A DNA stretch of 19,192 nt from the NCBI GenBank assembly GCA_051646055.1, contig JBOFCM010000075.1, forward strand, positions 1 through 19,192, written 5' to 3'. Every line of letters starts with the position of its first letter. Position 1 is the first letter of the stretch. The position numbers and the translations under genes were made by a program. The DNA is from JAGNZR01 sp051646055 (GTDB lineage: Bacteria; Fusobacteriota; Fusobacteriia; Fusobacteriales; Fusobacteriaceae). Shown piece by piece: positions 6,362 to 13,611 of this stretch. The notes under the pieces are model-generated. The model was not told where the DNA came from. It saw only the letters and a list, made by a program, of their open reading frames with translations, and did not search any database.

Positions 6362-7667
6362 AGATAACTTTCTTAAACAACTTATGATCTTATCCATGTC
6401 CATCGTAATAATCACAACTATTATAGGATATCTTCTGGATATTTTTTTCATGAACTCTTTCTACACTGAAAGAAAAAAAAATTCTCTTCTTCAAATAAAG
6501 AGTACCATCTTAACCCTGGAAAAAAATCCTGGAAAATTGGAAGACTATATAGAACATCTCAGATCTGAGAAGGGAGTACAGGCTACTTTTGTTACTCCTA
6601 ATCAAAAAATTCAGAGCGGAGAGGGCAGACAGATACTTCAAAATATTGAATATCTTGAAAATGAGATATTTCATGTTGTTAAAATTCCTAAAATTGGCAA
6701 TACTCAACTGATCTACAAGGAAACTCTTTCTGACGGAAAAATTTTAATTCTAAGGACTTCCCTTGCCCTTGTCAGCACCTATCGAAATGAGATGAATATA
6801 TTTAATGTCATAACGACTATAATATCTATACTCCTCAGCGGAATCATCTGCTATATTTTCTCTAAGGCTTTTGTCAAAGATATTAAAACTTTAAACACCT
6901 CTGCCCAGATGATATCTAACCTCAAATTTTTAGATAGAATAGAGATCAATAGAGAAGATGAGATAGGAGACCTGAGCAGGAGCATTCAGCAGATGTCCCA
7001 AAATCTTCAGGAATCCATGGAGAATCTCAATTCCTTTGTAAGTGATGCCTCCCATGAGCTAAAAACACCTCTGACCGTCATAGATACCTCTGTACAGACA
7101 CTCTTAAAAAATAGAGATTTTTCTCAGGATAAGGAGAGAAAAAATCTCGAGATTATATCTCTAAAAGTTCAGGAGTTAAACTCTCTTCTAGTAAATCTTC
7201 TGAATCTGTCTAAAGTTAAATCTTTGGGCTATGCCCTGGAGGAAAAAGAGCTTTCCCTCTCCTCTCTGATCTCTCAGTCTTTGGAGAAATATGAAGATTT
7301 GGAACTGGAAAAGGATATTCAAGTTCTCAATAAAATAGGAGAAGAAAAAATTTTAGGTGACGAAAAACTTCTAAAAATCGCCCTAGATAACATCATTCAA
7401 AACGCATTCAAATACTCTCCCTATGGAGAAAATTTAGATATCACAGTTGTAAACAGAGTATTGAAAATAAGCAACTCTCTGATACATAAACCCCTATCTC
7501 CTGACCAGCTTTGGGAACCCTTTAAAAGAGACAGTAAAGTGAAAAAAATGGGAATCGAGGGAAGCGGACTGGGATTGTCCATAGTCAAAAGAGCTCTTCA
7601 AGTCTCGAAAAAGGAGTTTGGAATTGAAATCGATAGAGATCTCTTTATTTTTTTCATTAAATTATAA
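6348..7667 (+). CDS. Membrane sensor histidine kinase
   Basis: A 439-residue kinase partnered with the overlapping response regulator. Transmembrane segments at residues about 12-35 and 151-172 enclose a sensor domain of about 115 residues facing the periplasm, without cysteines or a recognisable ligand motif. A HAMP-like linker follows (about 173-225). The dimerisation domain carries the phosphoacceptor H236 in SDASHELKTPLTV. The ATPase domain has the N box (DNIIQNAFKYS, N352) and G2 box (GSGLGL, 405-410). The G1 box is degenerate: ISNS at about 374-377 stands where the usual Asp-x-Gly-x-Gly would be. Similar Asn-for-Asp forms occur in many Gram-positive-type kinases, so activity is likely kept. 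The signal is unknown; the flanking barrel genes suggest envelope or nutrient sensing. Confidence 0.93.
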   Translation: MIKIRDNFLKQLMILSMSIVIITTIIGYLLDIFFMNSFYTERKKNSLLQIKSTILTLEKNPGKLEDYIEHLRSEKGVQATFVTPNQKIQSGEGRQILQNIEYLENEIFHVVKIPKIGNTQLIYKETLSDGKILILRTSLALVSTYRNEMNIFNVITTIISILLSGIICYIFSKAFVKDIKTLNTSAQMISNLKFLDRIEINREDEIGDLSRSIQQMSQNLQESMENLNSFVSDASHELKTPLTVIDTSVQTLLKNRDFSQDKERKNLEIISLKVQELNSLLVNLLNLSKVKSLGYALEEKELSLSSLISQSLEKYEDLELEKDIQVLNKIGEEKILGDEKLLKIALDNIIQNAFKYSPYGENLDITVVNRVLKISNSLIHKPLSPDQLWEPFKRDSKVKKMGIEGSGLGLSIVKRALQVSKKEFGIEIDRDLFIFFIKL

Positions 7668-7670
7668 AAT

Positions 7671-7692
7671 GTCATAATTAAGTCATATTTTT
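7671..7692 (+). promoter_or_regulatory. Tandem direct repeat upstream of the second barrel gene (putative regulator site)
   Basis: GTCATAATTAA (7671-7681) and GTCATATTTTT (7682-7692) are head-to-tail with an 11-bp period, the spacing used by OmpR/PhoB-family dimers. The pattern TGTCATAATTAAGTCAT matches 14 of 18 positions of the E. coli Pho-box consensus as I recall it. It lies just after the kinase stop codon and about 50 bases before the barrel start codon. No good -35 element is visible, as expected for an activator-dependent promoter. Confidence 0.4.
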
Positions 7693-7738
7693 ATGTTATC
7701 ATCTCCCTATATATAAAATTAAAAGGGGAGAATTTATT

Positions 7739-8740
7739 ATGAAGAAAAAAATTATAGCACTGCTTCTTTCAGCTATGACTCTTTTATCAGTTCCATCCTA
7801 TGCTGCTGATTCTTTTATAAATCTTTTTAAAGATTTTAAAGTTTCTGACATAAGAGCTGATTTCGAGTTTGGTGTAAAGGGAAAAGAGTACCATGACACA
7901 GATATAACAGCAGGAGCATCTAAAAATTTCTGGGAACCATATACTGAAGTTACTGTAAAACCTTTCCAAGATTCTGAGTTTTCAATCAGAGGGGGATACT
8001 CTTACAGAAACTACAACGACAAGGTAAGCAGCGGAGTTAAACAGGAGAGTAATGTTATCTCTAGAGAGCTGTATGTAGGAAATGACTGGATATTTGGAAA
8101 CTTCAGATTCAGACCTGAGTACGGAGTTAGAGAGACTAGCTATGGCGGGTACAGATACAGTGGTATAGTTAAAAATACCGAGCTAAGACTATATCCTAAA
8201 ATGGATTATAAATTCAACAAAAATTGGATGATCTATACTAGAGGTTTCTATGGAAAATATTATCTGGATAGAACAGGAACAACAGCTTCAAACACTGGAG
8301 ATAAATGGAGATTAGAGGGTGGAGTAAGATACACATTCAACAGAAAACACGGTGTATCTCTTGCATACTCAAACAGTTTTAACGAGGAAAACAGATTTGC
8401 CTACGAGACAAAACTAGACGAAATCAGATTGAGATACCACTGGAATCCTACTAGAAAACTTCAGCTTCAACCTCATGTCTACTTCGGATTTAATGGGGAG
8501 AGAAACAGACCAGGTCGTAATCCAAACTCAAACGGAGGAGATGGAAAGTACGATAAGGACAGAGTTGGAATTAACGGTCACTATTACATAAACAACTCAT
8601 TTACTCTTCTGTTCCAGATCCACTACGAGTGGTACACTGATAGAACTAGATTCTATAGCAACAATAACGGTTCTTCAAGAGTCGCAGCAAGAAACAAAGA
8701 CAATTTATTCTATAATATGGGATTCAAATATTCCATATAG
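7739..8740 (+). CDS. Outer-membrane beta-barrel protein
   Basis: A 333-residue protein with a Sec signal peptide (MKKKIIALLLSAMTLLSVPSYA, cleavage after residue 22). The mature part is a series of amphipathic strands with aromatic girdles, for example YTEVTVKPF, FSIRGGYSYRNY, LYVGNDWIFGNFRFRPEYG, LRLYPKMDYKFNKNW and NLFYNMGFKYSI. The strand count is compatible with roughly 12-14. It is a shorter homologue of the barrel at 4239-5546, lacking the Gly/Ser-rich insertions. It ends in Ile after a final aromatic-rich strand. It follows the histidine kinase by 71 bases that contain a tandem direct repeat, so it could be partly co-transcribed and partly controlled by the response regulator. It ends at a strong hairpin. 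Substrate (sugar, ion or none) is not evident. GGGGAG at about 7725-7730 serves as ribosome binding site. Confidence 0.85.
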   Translation: MKKKIIALLLSAMTLLSVPSYAADSFINLFKDFKVSDIRADFEFGVKGKEYHDTDITAGASKNFWEPYTEVTVKPFQDSEFSIRGGYSYRNYNDKVSSGVKQESNVISRELYVGNDWIFGNFRFRPEYGVRETSYGGYRYSGIVKNTELRLYPKMDYKFNKNWMIYTRGFYGKYYLDRTGTTASNTGDKWRLEGGVRYTFNRKHGVSLAYSNSFNEENRFAYETKLDEIRLRYHWNPTRKLQLQPHVYFGFNGERNRPGRNPNSNGGDGKYDKDRVGINGHYYINNSFTLLFQIHYEWYTDRTRFYSNNNGSSRVAARNKDNLFYNMGFKYSI

Positions 8741-8746
8741 GAGAAT

Positions 8747-8786
8747 AGAAAGAGAGTCTGACCTTTAGGGGGCAGACTCTCTTTCT
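8747..8786. terminator. Bidirectional terminator between barrel and DUF1499 genes
   Basis: A perfect 14-bp stem AGAAAGAGAGTCTG (8747-8760) pairs with 8773-8786 around a 12-base loop. It lies between the stop codons of two convergent genes (8740 on + and 8787 on -) and has A/T-rich flanks on both sides. Confidence 0.9.
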
Positions 8787-9224
8787 CTATTTTGAAAATT
8801 CATCTCTTATTTTTTCCATTCTCTTTCTGTTCACTCCGAAATCTGACCACCCTGTTTCAGCTTCTGATCTTACCATAATCATATTTTTTTCAGGGAGAAT
8901 TACAAACTGGGCGATATCCTTAAATCTGAATACCTTACTGGAAAACTGAGCTTTCACATAACTTTCTTCCTCTTCCACAACCTTCCCACCGATTTTTTCT
9001 AAAATTCCTAATAATTTATCTTTGACCTCTTGAGAAGTTTCCTCCTTAAAAAATATAGGTTCAATATAGTGGGAATCTTCCCTGAACTCTTCCAAGGAAA
9101 CTACGCAGTTGGGACTGCCTGGACATCTCTCTAAAATTTTTACACTCTTCATCTCATCTCCTCCGTACACAATTCCCATTGGAAAAATAATGGAAATTAT
9201 CAGGTACTTAAATCTGTTTTTCAT
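8787..9224 (-). CDS. DUF1499 family protein, probably exported
   Basis: A 145-residue protein when started at ATG 9224, which is preceded by a GGTGAG ribosome binding site; a longer frame beginning at a TTG (9236) has no such signal. Residues 1-20 form a hydrophobic signal sequence. The mature part shows the DUF1499 hallmark CPGSPNCVVSLEE (with the SPNCV core) followed by YIEPI, then a strand-rich second half (YVKAQFSSKVFRFKDIAQFVI, MIMVRSEAETGWSDFGVN, RKRMEKIR) typical of the family. The function of DUF1499 proteins is not known; the two cysteines of the CPxSPNC motif suggest a disulphide or metal role but this is a guess. It overlaps the 3' end of the pirin gene by 17 bases, so the two are co-transcribed and probably translationally coupled. 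Confidence 0.85.
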   Translation of the reverse strand: MKNRFKYLIISIIFPMGIVYGGDEMKSVKILERCPGSPNCVVSLEEFREDSHYIEPIFFKEETSQEVKDKLLGILEKIGGKVVEEEESYVKAQFSSKVFRFKDIAQFVILPEKNMIMVRSEAETGWSDFGVNRKRMEKIRDEFSK

Positions 9225-9930
9225 CTGTCTCACCAACCCTTTTTTTCATATGAAAAAGCATTATGTGGATATCTGACACAGCAGTCAGCTCAAATTTTTC
9301 ATCACCTATAACAGCCTCATACTTTTCCACATTAAGATTATTGACCTTGGCCTCTCCCTGAAAAAAAGCTATATAATACTCATATCCCTTCTCAGGCACA
9401 AAGTCAATCTTTCTGTCTTTTTGAAGATAAAGGGCATATATATCTATCTCCTGATTAATCTTGATAGGTGCTCTGTTATCTCCCGAAGCTATATGAAGAA
9501 ACTTATTTATCCTCTCTTCCCATTTAAAATCCACCTGACCATAAACTGGCTCATAATTATTTTTATCTGGAACAACCCATATCTGGGCCAGTCTTGTACC
9601 CACATTTTCTTCATTCATCTCAGAATGAGCAACTCCTGTTCCTGCACTCATATATTGGACAGCACCCTTCTCCACCCTCATTTTTTTGTTGTGAATGCTG
9701 TCTTGATGGGTTATGGCTCCCTCTAATATATATGTTAAAATTTCCATATTTTTATGAGGATGTCTGGGAAAACCATTGTGAGGTGCTATCACATCATCAT
9801 TGATGACTCTCAAAGGCCCTATTCCCATATTTTTGGGATCATAATAATCTGCAAAAGAAAAATGATGAAGAGAATAGAGCCAATCATATCTGCTCTCTCC
9901 CATCTGACTTTTTAATTTTTTTATCAGCAT
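9208..9930 (-). CDS. Pirin family protein (YhhW-like bicupin)
   Basis: A 240-residue cytoplasmic bicupin. The N-terminal cupin carries all expected metal ligands: H57 and H59 in GFPRHPHKNMEI, H102 and E104 in GTGVAHSEMNE. The N-terminal FSFADYYDP and DDVIAPHNGF segments are pirin signatures. The C-terminal cupin (about residues 135-230) has no metal site, as usual. E. coli YhhW, of similar length, has quercetin 2,3-dioxygenase activity in vitro, but the physiological role of bacterial pirins is unsettled and varies. The ribosome binding site GGAGGT (9938-9943 on the complementary strand) is correctly placed. DUF1499 follows with an overlap. The 146 bases upstream, to the symporter gene, hold that gene's terminator; no convincing pirin promoter could be picked out. 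Confidence 0.93.
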   Translation of the reverse strand: MLIKKLKSQMGESRYDWLYSLHHFSFADYYDPKNMGIGPLRVINDDVIAPHNGFPRHPHKNMEILTYILEGAITHQDSIHNKKMRVEKGAVQYMSAGTGVAHSEMNEENVGTRLAQIWVVPDKNNYEPVYGQVDFKWEERINKFLHIASGDNRAPIKINQEIDIYALYLQKDRKIDFVPEKGYEYYIAFFQGEAKVNNLNVEKYEAVIGDEKFELTAVSDIHIMLFHMKKRVGETDEKQI

Positions 9931-10018
9931 ATTTTAAACCTCCGAAATATTTTTAACAACTATCTATATTTTGGAACCTTCATTAGATTTTCCTCTAAAA
10001 AATATCTTAATAATATGA

Positions 10019-10051
10019 AAAAGAGCCTTTCCTTATCGTCCAGACTCTTTT
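10019..10051 (-). terminator. Probable terminator of the symporter gene
   Basis: On the minus strand AAAAGAGTC pairs with GGCTCTTTT (10043-10051 with 10019-10027, one G-T pair) around a 15-base loop, running into TTTTTC. The large loop and A/T-rich stem make it weaker than the other terminators here. Confidence 0.55.
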
Positions 10052-10076
10052 CCCTTTTTTACTTCAGCATGTTTTC

Positions 10077-11351
10077 CTATTCAACATCCGCCAGTTCTCC
10101 ATCTACATCCTCTTCATAGATAAACTCCTCTTTTTCAGAACGAGCTATGATAAGGGTACATACAGCATCTCCTGTTATATTTACAACAGTTCTCACCATA
10201 TCCAGCAGTCTGTCCACACCCATTATAAGAGCTATACCCTCCAAAGGAAGCCCCAATTGAGTCAGAACCATTCCCAACATGATAAGTCCCACACCTGGAA
10301 CTCCTGCAGTTCCTATAGAAGCAAGAGTTGCTGTTACAACCACTGTCACATAATTCCCCAAAGTCAGATCTATTCCATAGACTTGGGCTATAAATACTGT
10401 GGCCACTCCCTGCATTATAGCAGTTCCGTCCATGTTGATTGTAGCTCCAAGAGGTATTGTAAATGAGGAGATCGATTTAGAAACTCCAAATTTCTCCTGC
10501 ATAGTCTTTAAATTGGCAGGAATTGTAGCATTGCTACTAGATGTGGAAAATGCTACTACCATTGTAGGGATAAATTTCTTGAAAAATTGGACAGGATTAT
10601 ATTTTCCAAAAAATACCAGCATCCCCATATATACCAGAAAGAGATGAATCAGCAGAACAGCTAAAACCGTCATAAAATATTTCATAAGAGGCAGGAATGC
10701 AGAATAACCTATTGTGGTAAAGGTTTTCGCCACAAGTCCGAATACTCCAAAAGGTGCCACAAGCATTATAAGCTCAACTATCTTCAGCACAATATCATTT
10801 CCCTCTTCAAAAATTTTTCTCACCCCAGCTGCTTTTTTACCAAGTATAGCCATGGCAACCCCAAACATTATAGAGAAAAATATTATAGCTAGCATATCTC
10901 CCTTCACCATTGCCTCAATGGGATTTATAGGAATCATGTCCAAGAGGATATTTACGAAGGGCTTGGATTCTGCAATATTTACTGCTTCCACCTTCTGACT
11001 AGCTAGATTAAATCCTATTCCCGGATTGGTAATATTGGCAGCCCCTATAGCTAGAGTGATTGCCACAGCTGTAGTCATAAGATAGAACCCTACTGTTTTC
11101 ACTCCCACTCTTCCAAGTTTTTTAATATCCTCAATTCCAGCTGCTCCAACTGTAAGAGAAAAGAAGATCAGAGGAACTACAACCATTCTTATAGCCCGTA
11201 TAAATCCAGATCCCAGCAGATTAAATGAAAAATCTAAAAGATATTTTTTTACTATGAGATTATCTCTCATCGGATGCAGAATCAATCCTGCAATCATCCC
11301 TAAGATTAATCCTGTAAAAATTTTGTTTGTCAACGACATTTTTTGTTTCAT
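10077..11351 (-). CDS. Dicarboxylate/amino acid:cation symporter (DAACS family)
   Basis: An inner-membrane secondary transporter of 424 residues. The frame extends upstream to 11396, but the extra codons contain the ribosome binding site itself (AGGAGGGAGACT, immediately before the ATG at 11351), so the shorter start is right. Family signatures are present: the serine-rich hairpin STSSSNATIP (about 269-278), the NMDGT sodium/substrate motif (306-310) and the second re-entrant loop SIGTAGVPG (about 335-343). The fold is eight helices with two re-entrant hairpins, working as a trimer. Members import glutamate, aspartate or C4-dicarboxylates with sodium or protons; the exact substrate is not decided by these motifs. 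The C-terminal tail is acidic (EEDVDGELADVE). It is monocistronic, with its own promoter containing a 17-bp palindrome. Confidence 0.93.
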   Translation of the reverse strand: MKQKMSLTNKIFTGLILGMIAGLILHPMRDNLIVKKYLLDFSFNLLGSGFIRAIRMVVVPLIFFSLTVGAAGIEDIKKLGRVGVKTVGFYLMTTAVAITLAIGAANITNPGIGFNLASQKVEAVNIAESKPFVNILLDMIPINPIEAMVKGDMLAIIFFSIMFGVAMAILGKKAAGVRKIFEEGNDIVLKIVELIMLVAPFGVFGLVAKTFTTIGYSAFLPLMKYFMTVLAVLLIHLFLVYMGMLVFFGKYNPVQFFKKFIPTMVVAFSTSSSNATIPANLKTMQEKFGVSKSISSFTIPLGATINMDGTAIMQGVATVFIAQVYGIDLTLGNYVTVVVTATLASIGTAGVPGVGLIMLGMVLTQLGLPLEGIALIMGVDRLLDMVRTVVNITGDAVCTLIIARSEKEEFIYEEDVDGELADVE

Positions 11352-11387
11352 AGTCTCCCTCCTTAATAAAAAAAATATTCTCTTTAA

Positions 11388-11404
11388 AATATACACTGTA
11401 TATT
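11388..11404. promoter_or_regulatory. 17-bp perfect palindrome within the symporter promoter (putative operator)
   Basis: AATATACA-C-TGTATATT is a perfect inverted repeat around a single central base. It covers the predicted -10 element and part of the spacer of the minus-strand promoter, the classic position for a repressor. The regulator is not encoded recognisably nearby. Confidence 0.55.
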
Positions 11405-11417
11405 ATATCTTTGTCAA
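11388..11417 (-). promoter_or_regulatory. Promoter of the symporter gene
   Basis: On the minus strand a perfect TTGACA (11412-11417) is followed, after 18 bases, by TATATT (11388-11393, 5 of 6). Transcription would begin near 11381, about 30 bases before the start codon at 11351. Confidence 0.6.
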
Positions 11418-11531
11418 TCATTTCCTTTTTAAATGTTTAGAAAAAATTTAAATAAGGATTTTTTTCTACTGGTCGGTATATATAACTGAGTAGAGATATT
11501 TTATTTTAGCTTTATTTTCAGGAGGTTTTTT

Positions 11532-12218
11532 ATGAAAAAAATATTGTTTGTAGTTACATCCCACGGAGATTTGGGAAACACTGGAAAAAAAACAGGTCTA
11601 TGGCTTTCTGAATTTGCAGAACCCTATTTTACTTTTAGGAACAGAGGAATAGAAATTACAGTAGCCTCTCCTAAGGGAGGTAAAATTCCTTTGGATCCAG
11701 GCAGTTTAGAGGATTCTCATAATAATCCCATGGTAAAAATATTCCTAGAAGATGATATGGCGATACTTGAAAAAACTATCAGTCTAGACAAAGTTGACTT
11801 CCATCAATACGATGCCATTTTCTATCCAGGTGGTCACGGACCTATGTGGGATCTGGCTCAGAGCAAAGAAAATGCTAAACTTCTTTCAGATTTCTTCAAC
11901 CATGGAAAAATAGTTGCAGCAGTGTGCCATGGACCGGCTGCTCTCTTGGGAGGAATTAACGATGAAACAGGAGAGGCTCTGATTAAAAACAGAAGGCTAA
12001 CTGGATTTTCTGACACCGAGGAAAGGGCTGTAGGTCTTCAAGAGGTAGTGCCATTTCTTCTAGAGAGTAAAATCAAAGAACTGGGAGGAAAATATTCTAA
12101 AGCTGATGGAGATTTTCAGCCTCACGTGGTTGCCGATGTCCCTATCTTCACAGGACAAAATCCCGCTTCATCTATACTTCTTGCTGAAAGAGTTATAGAT
12201 GAGCTTTATTCTAAATAA
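11532..12218 (+). CDS. DJ-1/PfpI family protein (Hsp31-like)
   Basis: A 228-residue protein of the class I glutamine-amidotransferase-like fold. It has the nucleophile elbow AVCHGPAAL with C132 followed by H133, and the acidic partner E27 within KKTGLWLSEFAEPY, corresponding to the Glu-Cys-His set of yeast Hsp31 and related glyoxalase III/HchA-type enzymes. Other family segments: ITVASPKGG (about 42-50), DAIFYPGGHG (94-103) and the C-terminal TGQNPASS. Length and the long insertions relative to short PfpI proteins also fit the Hsp31 group. Members detoxify methylglyoxal without glutathione or act as chaperones or deglycases; which applies here is not known. AGGAGG lies just upstream of the ATG. 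The ndk start codon follows its stop after 13 bases, so the two are co-transcribed. No clear promoter was identified upstream. Confidence 0.9.
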   Translation: MKKILFVVTSHGDLGNTGKKTGLWLSEFAEPYFTFRNRGIEITVASPKGGKIPLDPGSLEDSHNNPMVKIFLEDDMAILEKTISLDKVDFHQYDAIFYPGGHGPMWDLAQSKENAKLLSDFFNHGKIVAAVCHGPAALLGGINDETGEALIKNRRLTGFSDTEERAVGLQEVVPFLLESKIKELGGKYSKADGDFQPHVVADVPIFTGQNPASSILLAERVIDELYSK

Positions 12219-12231
12219 TCAGAGGGGGAAC

Positions 12232-12633
12232 ATGGAAAGAACACTGCTTATAATAAAACCCGATGGGGTAGAACGTAAACTTATTGGAGAGATTATCTCT
12301 AGAATCGAGAAAAAAGGTCTAATGATTCAGGCTCTGAAAATGGAAAAAATTACCTTAGAACGAGCTGAAAAGCATTATGAAGTGCATAAGGGAAAGGAGT
12401 TCTATCCAGGACTTATAGAGTTTATAACATCTGGCCCTGTTGTACTCCTAGTTCTAGAAGGAGAAAACTGTATAAAAATCGTGAGAAATATGGCAGGAAG
12501 CACTTCTCCACTGGACGCACTTTCAGGGACCATAAGAGGTGATTTTTCATTGGATACCCTAAGAAATATCGTCCATACCTCTGATTGTGCCGACTCCAGC
12601 CAAAAAGAGATTGCTAATTTCTTCAGGGATTAA
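12232..12633 (+). CDS. ndk: Nucleoside diphosphate kinase
   Basis: A cytoplasmic enzyme that transfers the terminal phosphate of ATP to other nucleoside diphosphates through a phosphohistidine. The chosen start (ATG 12232, preceded by GAGGGGG) gives 133 residues, slightly below the usual 135-150; an upstream in-frame start at 12199 would add residues unlike the family. Seen: the N-terminal ERTLLIIKPDGVER with K9 for nucleotide binding, GKEFYPGLIEFITSGPVV, RNMAGSTSPLDALSGTIRGDF with R85, N86 and R102, and the catalytic H115 in NIVHTSDCADSS. All active-site residues are present. The usual GSDS after the His reads TSDC here. It is co-transcribed with the preceding DJ-1/PfpI gene and ends at a very strong hairpin shared with the Pel operon. 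Confidence 0.97.
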   Translation: MERTLLIIKPDGVERKLIGEIISRIEKKGLMIQALKMEKITLERAEKHYEVHKGKEFYPGLIEFITSGPVVLLVLEGENCIKIVRNMAGSTSPLDALSGTIRGDFSLDTLRNIVHTSDCADSSQKEIANFFRD

Positions 12634-12638
12634 AAGAT

Positions 12639-12680
12639 AAACCTCCATTGGACAGGGATATTCCTGTTCAATGGAGGTTT
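12639..12680. terminator. Bidirectional terminator shared by ndk and the Pel-type operon
   Basis: An 18-bp stem (12639-12656 with 12663-12680, a single G-T pair) closes on the six-base loop GATATT. It is flanked by T residues on the right and A residues on the left, so it can end transcription arriving from both sides. Six bases separate it from the ndk stop and seven from the barrel stop. Confidence 0.95.
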
Positions 12681-12687
12681 TTTAATT

Positions 12688-13611
12688 TTACCAGATATAT
12701 TCTATTCCTATACCACCCTTAAAAATAGATGAGCTTTCACTCTCCTGGAAAGTTTCACTTTTATAAGAAGTATAGCTGTATCCTCCCAAGGAAATTTTCC
12801 CAAAAACCCTAAGAGAATAGTTAATATTCTGAGAATATTGAATATATGGAATTAATTCTATTTTTATACTCCCTTTTTCACTTGTGTTTCCAGTGTAATT
12901 ATACCAATCCAAGTTGTTTTCCAATGAAAAAGCCCAGTTTTTATCCAATTCATATGTCCAACGCAGAGTATTTTCAATTCTTAATAGATATGCACCCTTT
13001 TGTTTTCCATAATCTAAATATTCATTACTTATTTGAAGGTTGTTTTGTAGACCGTAACCTAGTTTGGTTCCAGCTAAAAATTTTATCTTAACTCCATAAC
13101 CATCTCTTAAGGTATTTTCCCCCTTTGAAAAAAGAAAATCTCCTCCCCAGTATGTTCCACCCATGCCTATCTTTGCAAAATTTCTCATACGGTATCTAAG
13201 AGAATAAATTCTTTCCTTAGGAGTATCAAAACCTAAACTTTCTGGTCCCTCATCCCTCTCATATTCCACCAAAACTCCATAGTCATGACTCCAATCTTTT
13301 CCAAGAATTTTAAAATCAGAAAGTCTTTTATAAAGAGCAAATTCATTTTCCCAGCCCTTTATTTTATTTTTCAGTTCATATTTTCTCTCTATTTTATAAT
13401 CTATGAAAATTTTTTCTCCGATTTCTGAAGTTCCACGAACTATATCCCAACTAATTTCTCTTCTATCCCCTTTAATCTCATATTCCAAATATGTTTGGAC
13501 AGCACTTTTTTCTTCTTTTTCCAGATAAAAATTCATTTCATCAATTCCAACAGAAAAAACTTTAAAACTAATTAAAAGAAAAAGGTATAATGTATTTCTT
13601 CCTTTACTCAT
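12688..13611 (-). CDS. Putative outer-membrane beta-barrel protein at the end of the Pel operon
   Basis: A 307-residue protein with a signal peptide (MSKGRNTLYLFLLISFKVFSVG, cleavage near residue 20-22). The mature part is made of alternating strands with many Tyr, Trp and charged residues, such as IFIDYKIERKYELKNKI, WSHDYGVLVEYERD, YSLRYRMRNFAKIGMGGTYWGG and ELIPYIQYSQNINYSLRVFG. It ends in IEYIW, a C-terminal aromatic as in barrel assembly signals. It has no recognisable Pel family name. Its ATG lies inside the stop region of the PelG gene (ATGAGTAA, 8-bp overlap), so it is translated with the Pel proteins. Known Gram-negative Pel systems export through the PelB barrel with a long TPR scaffold; this short protein has no TPR part. 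A role as export pore is an inference from position. It might alternatively be an accessory porin. Confidence 0.72.
   Translation of the reverse strand: MSKGRNTLYLFLLISFKVFSVGIDEMNFYLEKEEKSAVQTYLEYEIKGDRREISWDIVRGTSEIGEKIFIDYKIERKYELKNKIKGWENEFALYKRLSDFKILGKDWSHDYGVLVEYERDEGPESLGFDTPKERIYSLRYRMRNFAKIGMGGTYWGGDFLFSKGENTLRDGYGVKIKFLAGTKLGYGLQNNLQISNEYLDYGKQKGAYLLRIENTLRWTYELDKNWAFSLENNLDWYNYTGNTSEKGSIKIELIPYIQYSQNINYSLRVFGKISLGGYSYTSYKSETFQESESSSIFKGGIGIEYIW

Noticed and set aside
11352..11396. Fifteen extra N-terminal codons for the dicarboxylate symporter.
   Set aside because: These codons contain the AGGAGGGAG ribosome binding site and part of the promoter region; the family starts near MKQKMSLTNK.
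12199..12231. Upstream in-frame start for ndk.
   Set aside because: The extra residues lie over the end of the preceding gene, are unlike NDP kinases, and the GAGGGGG site points to the ATG at 12232.
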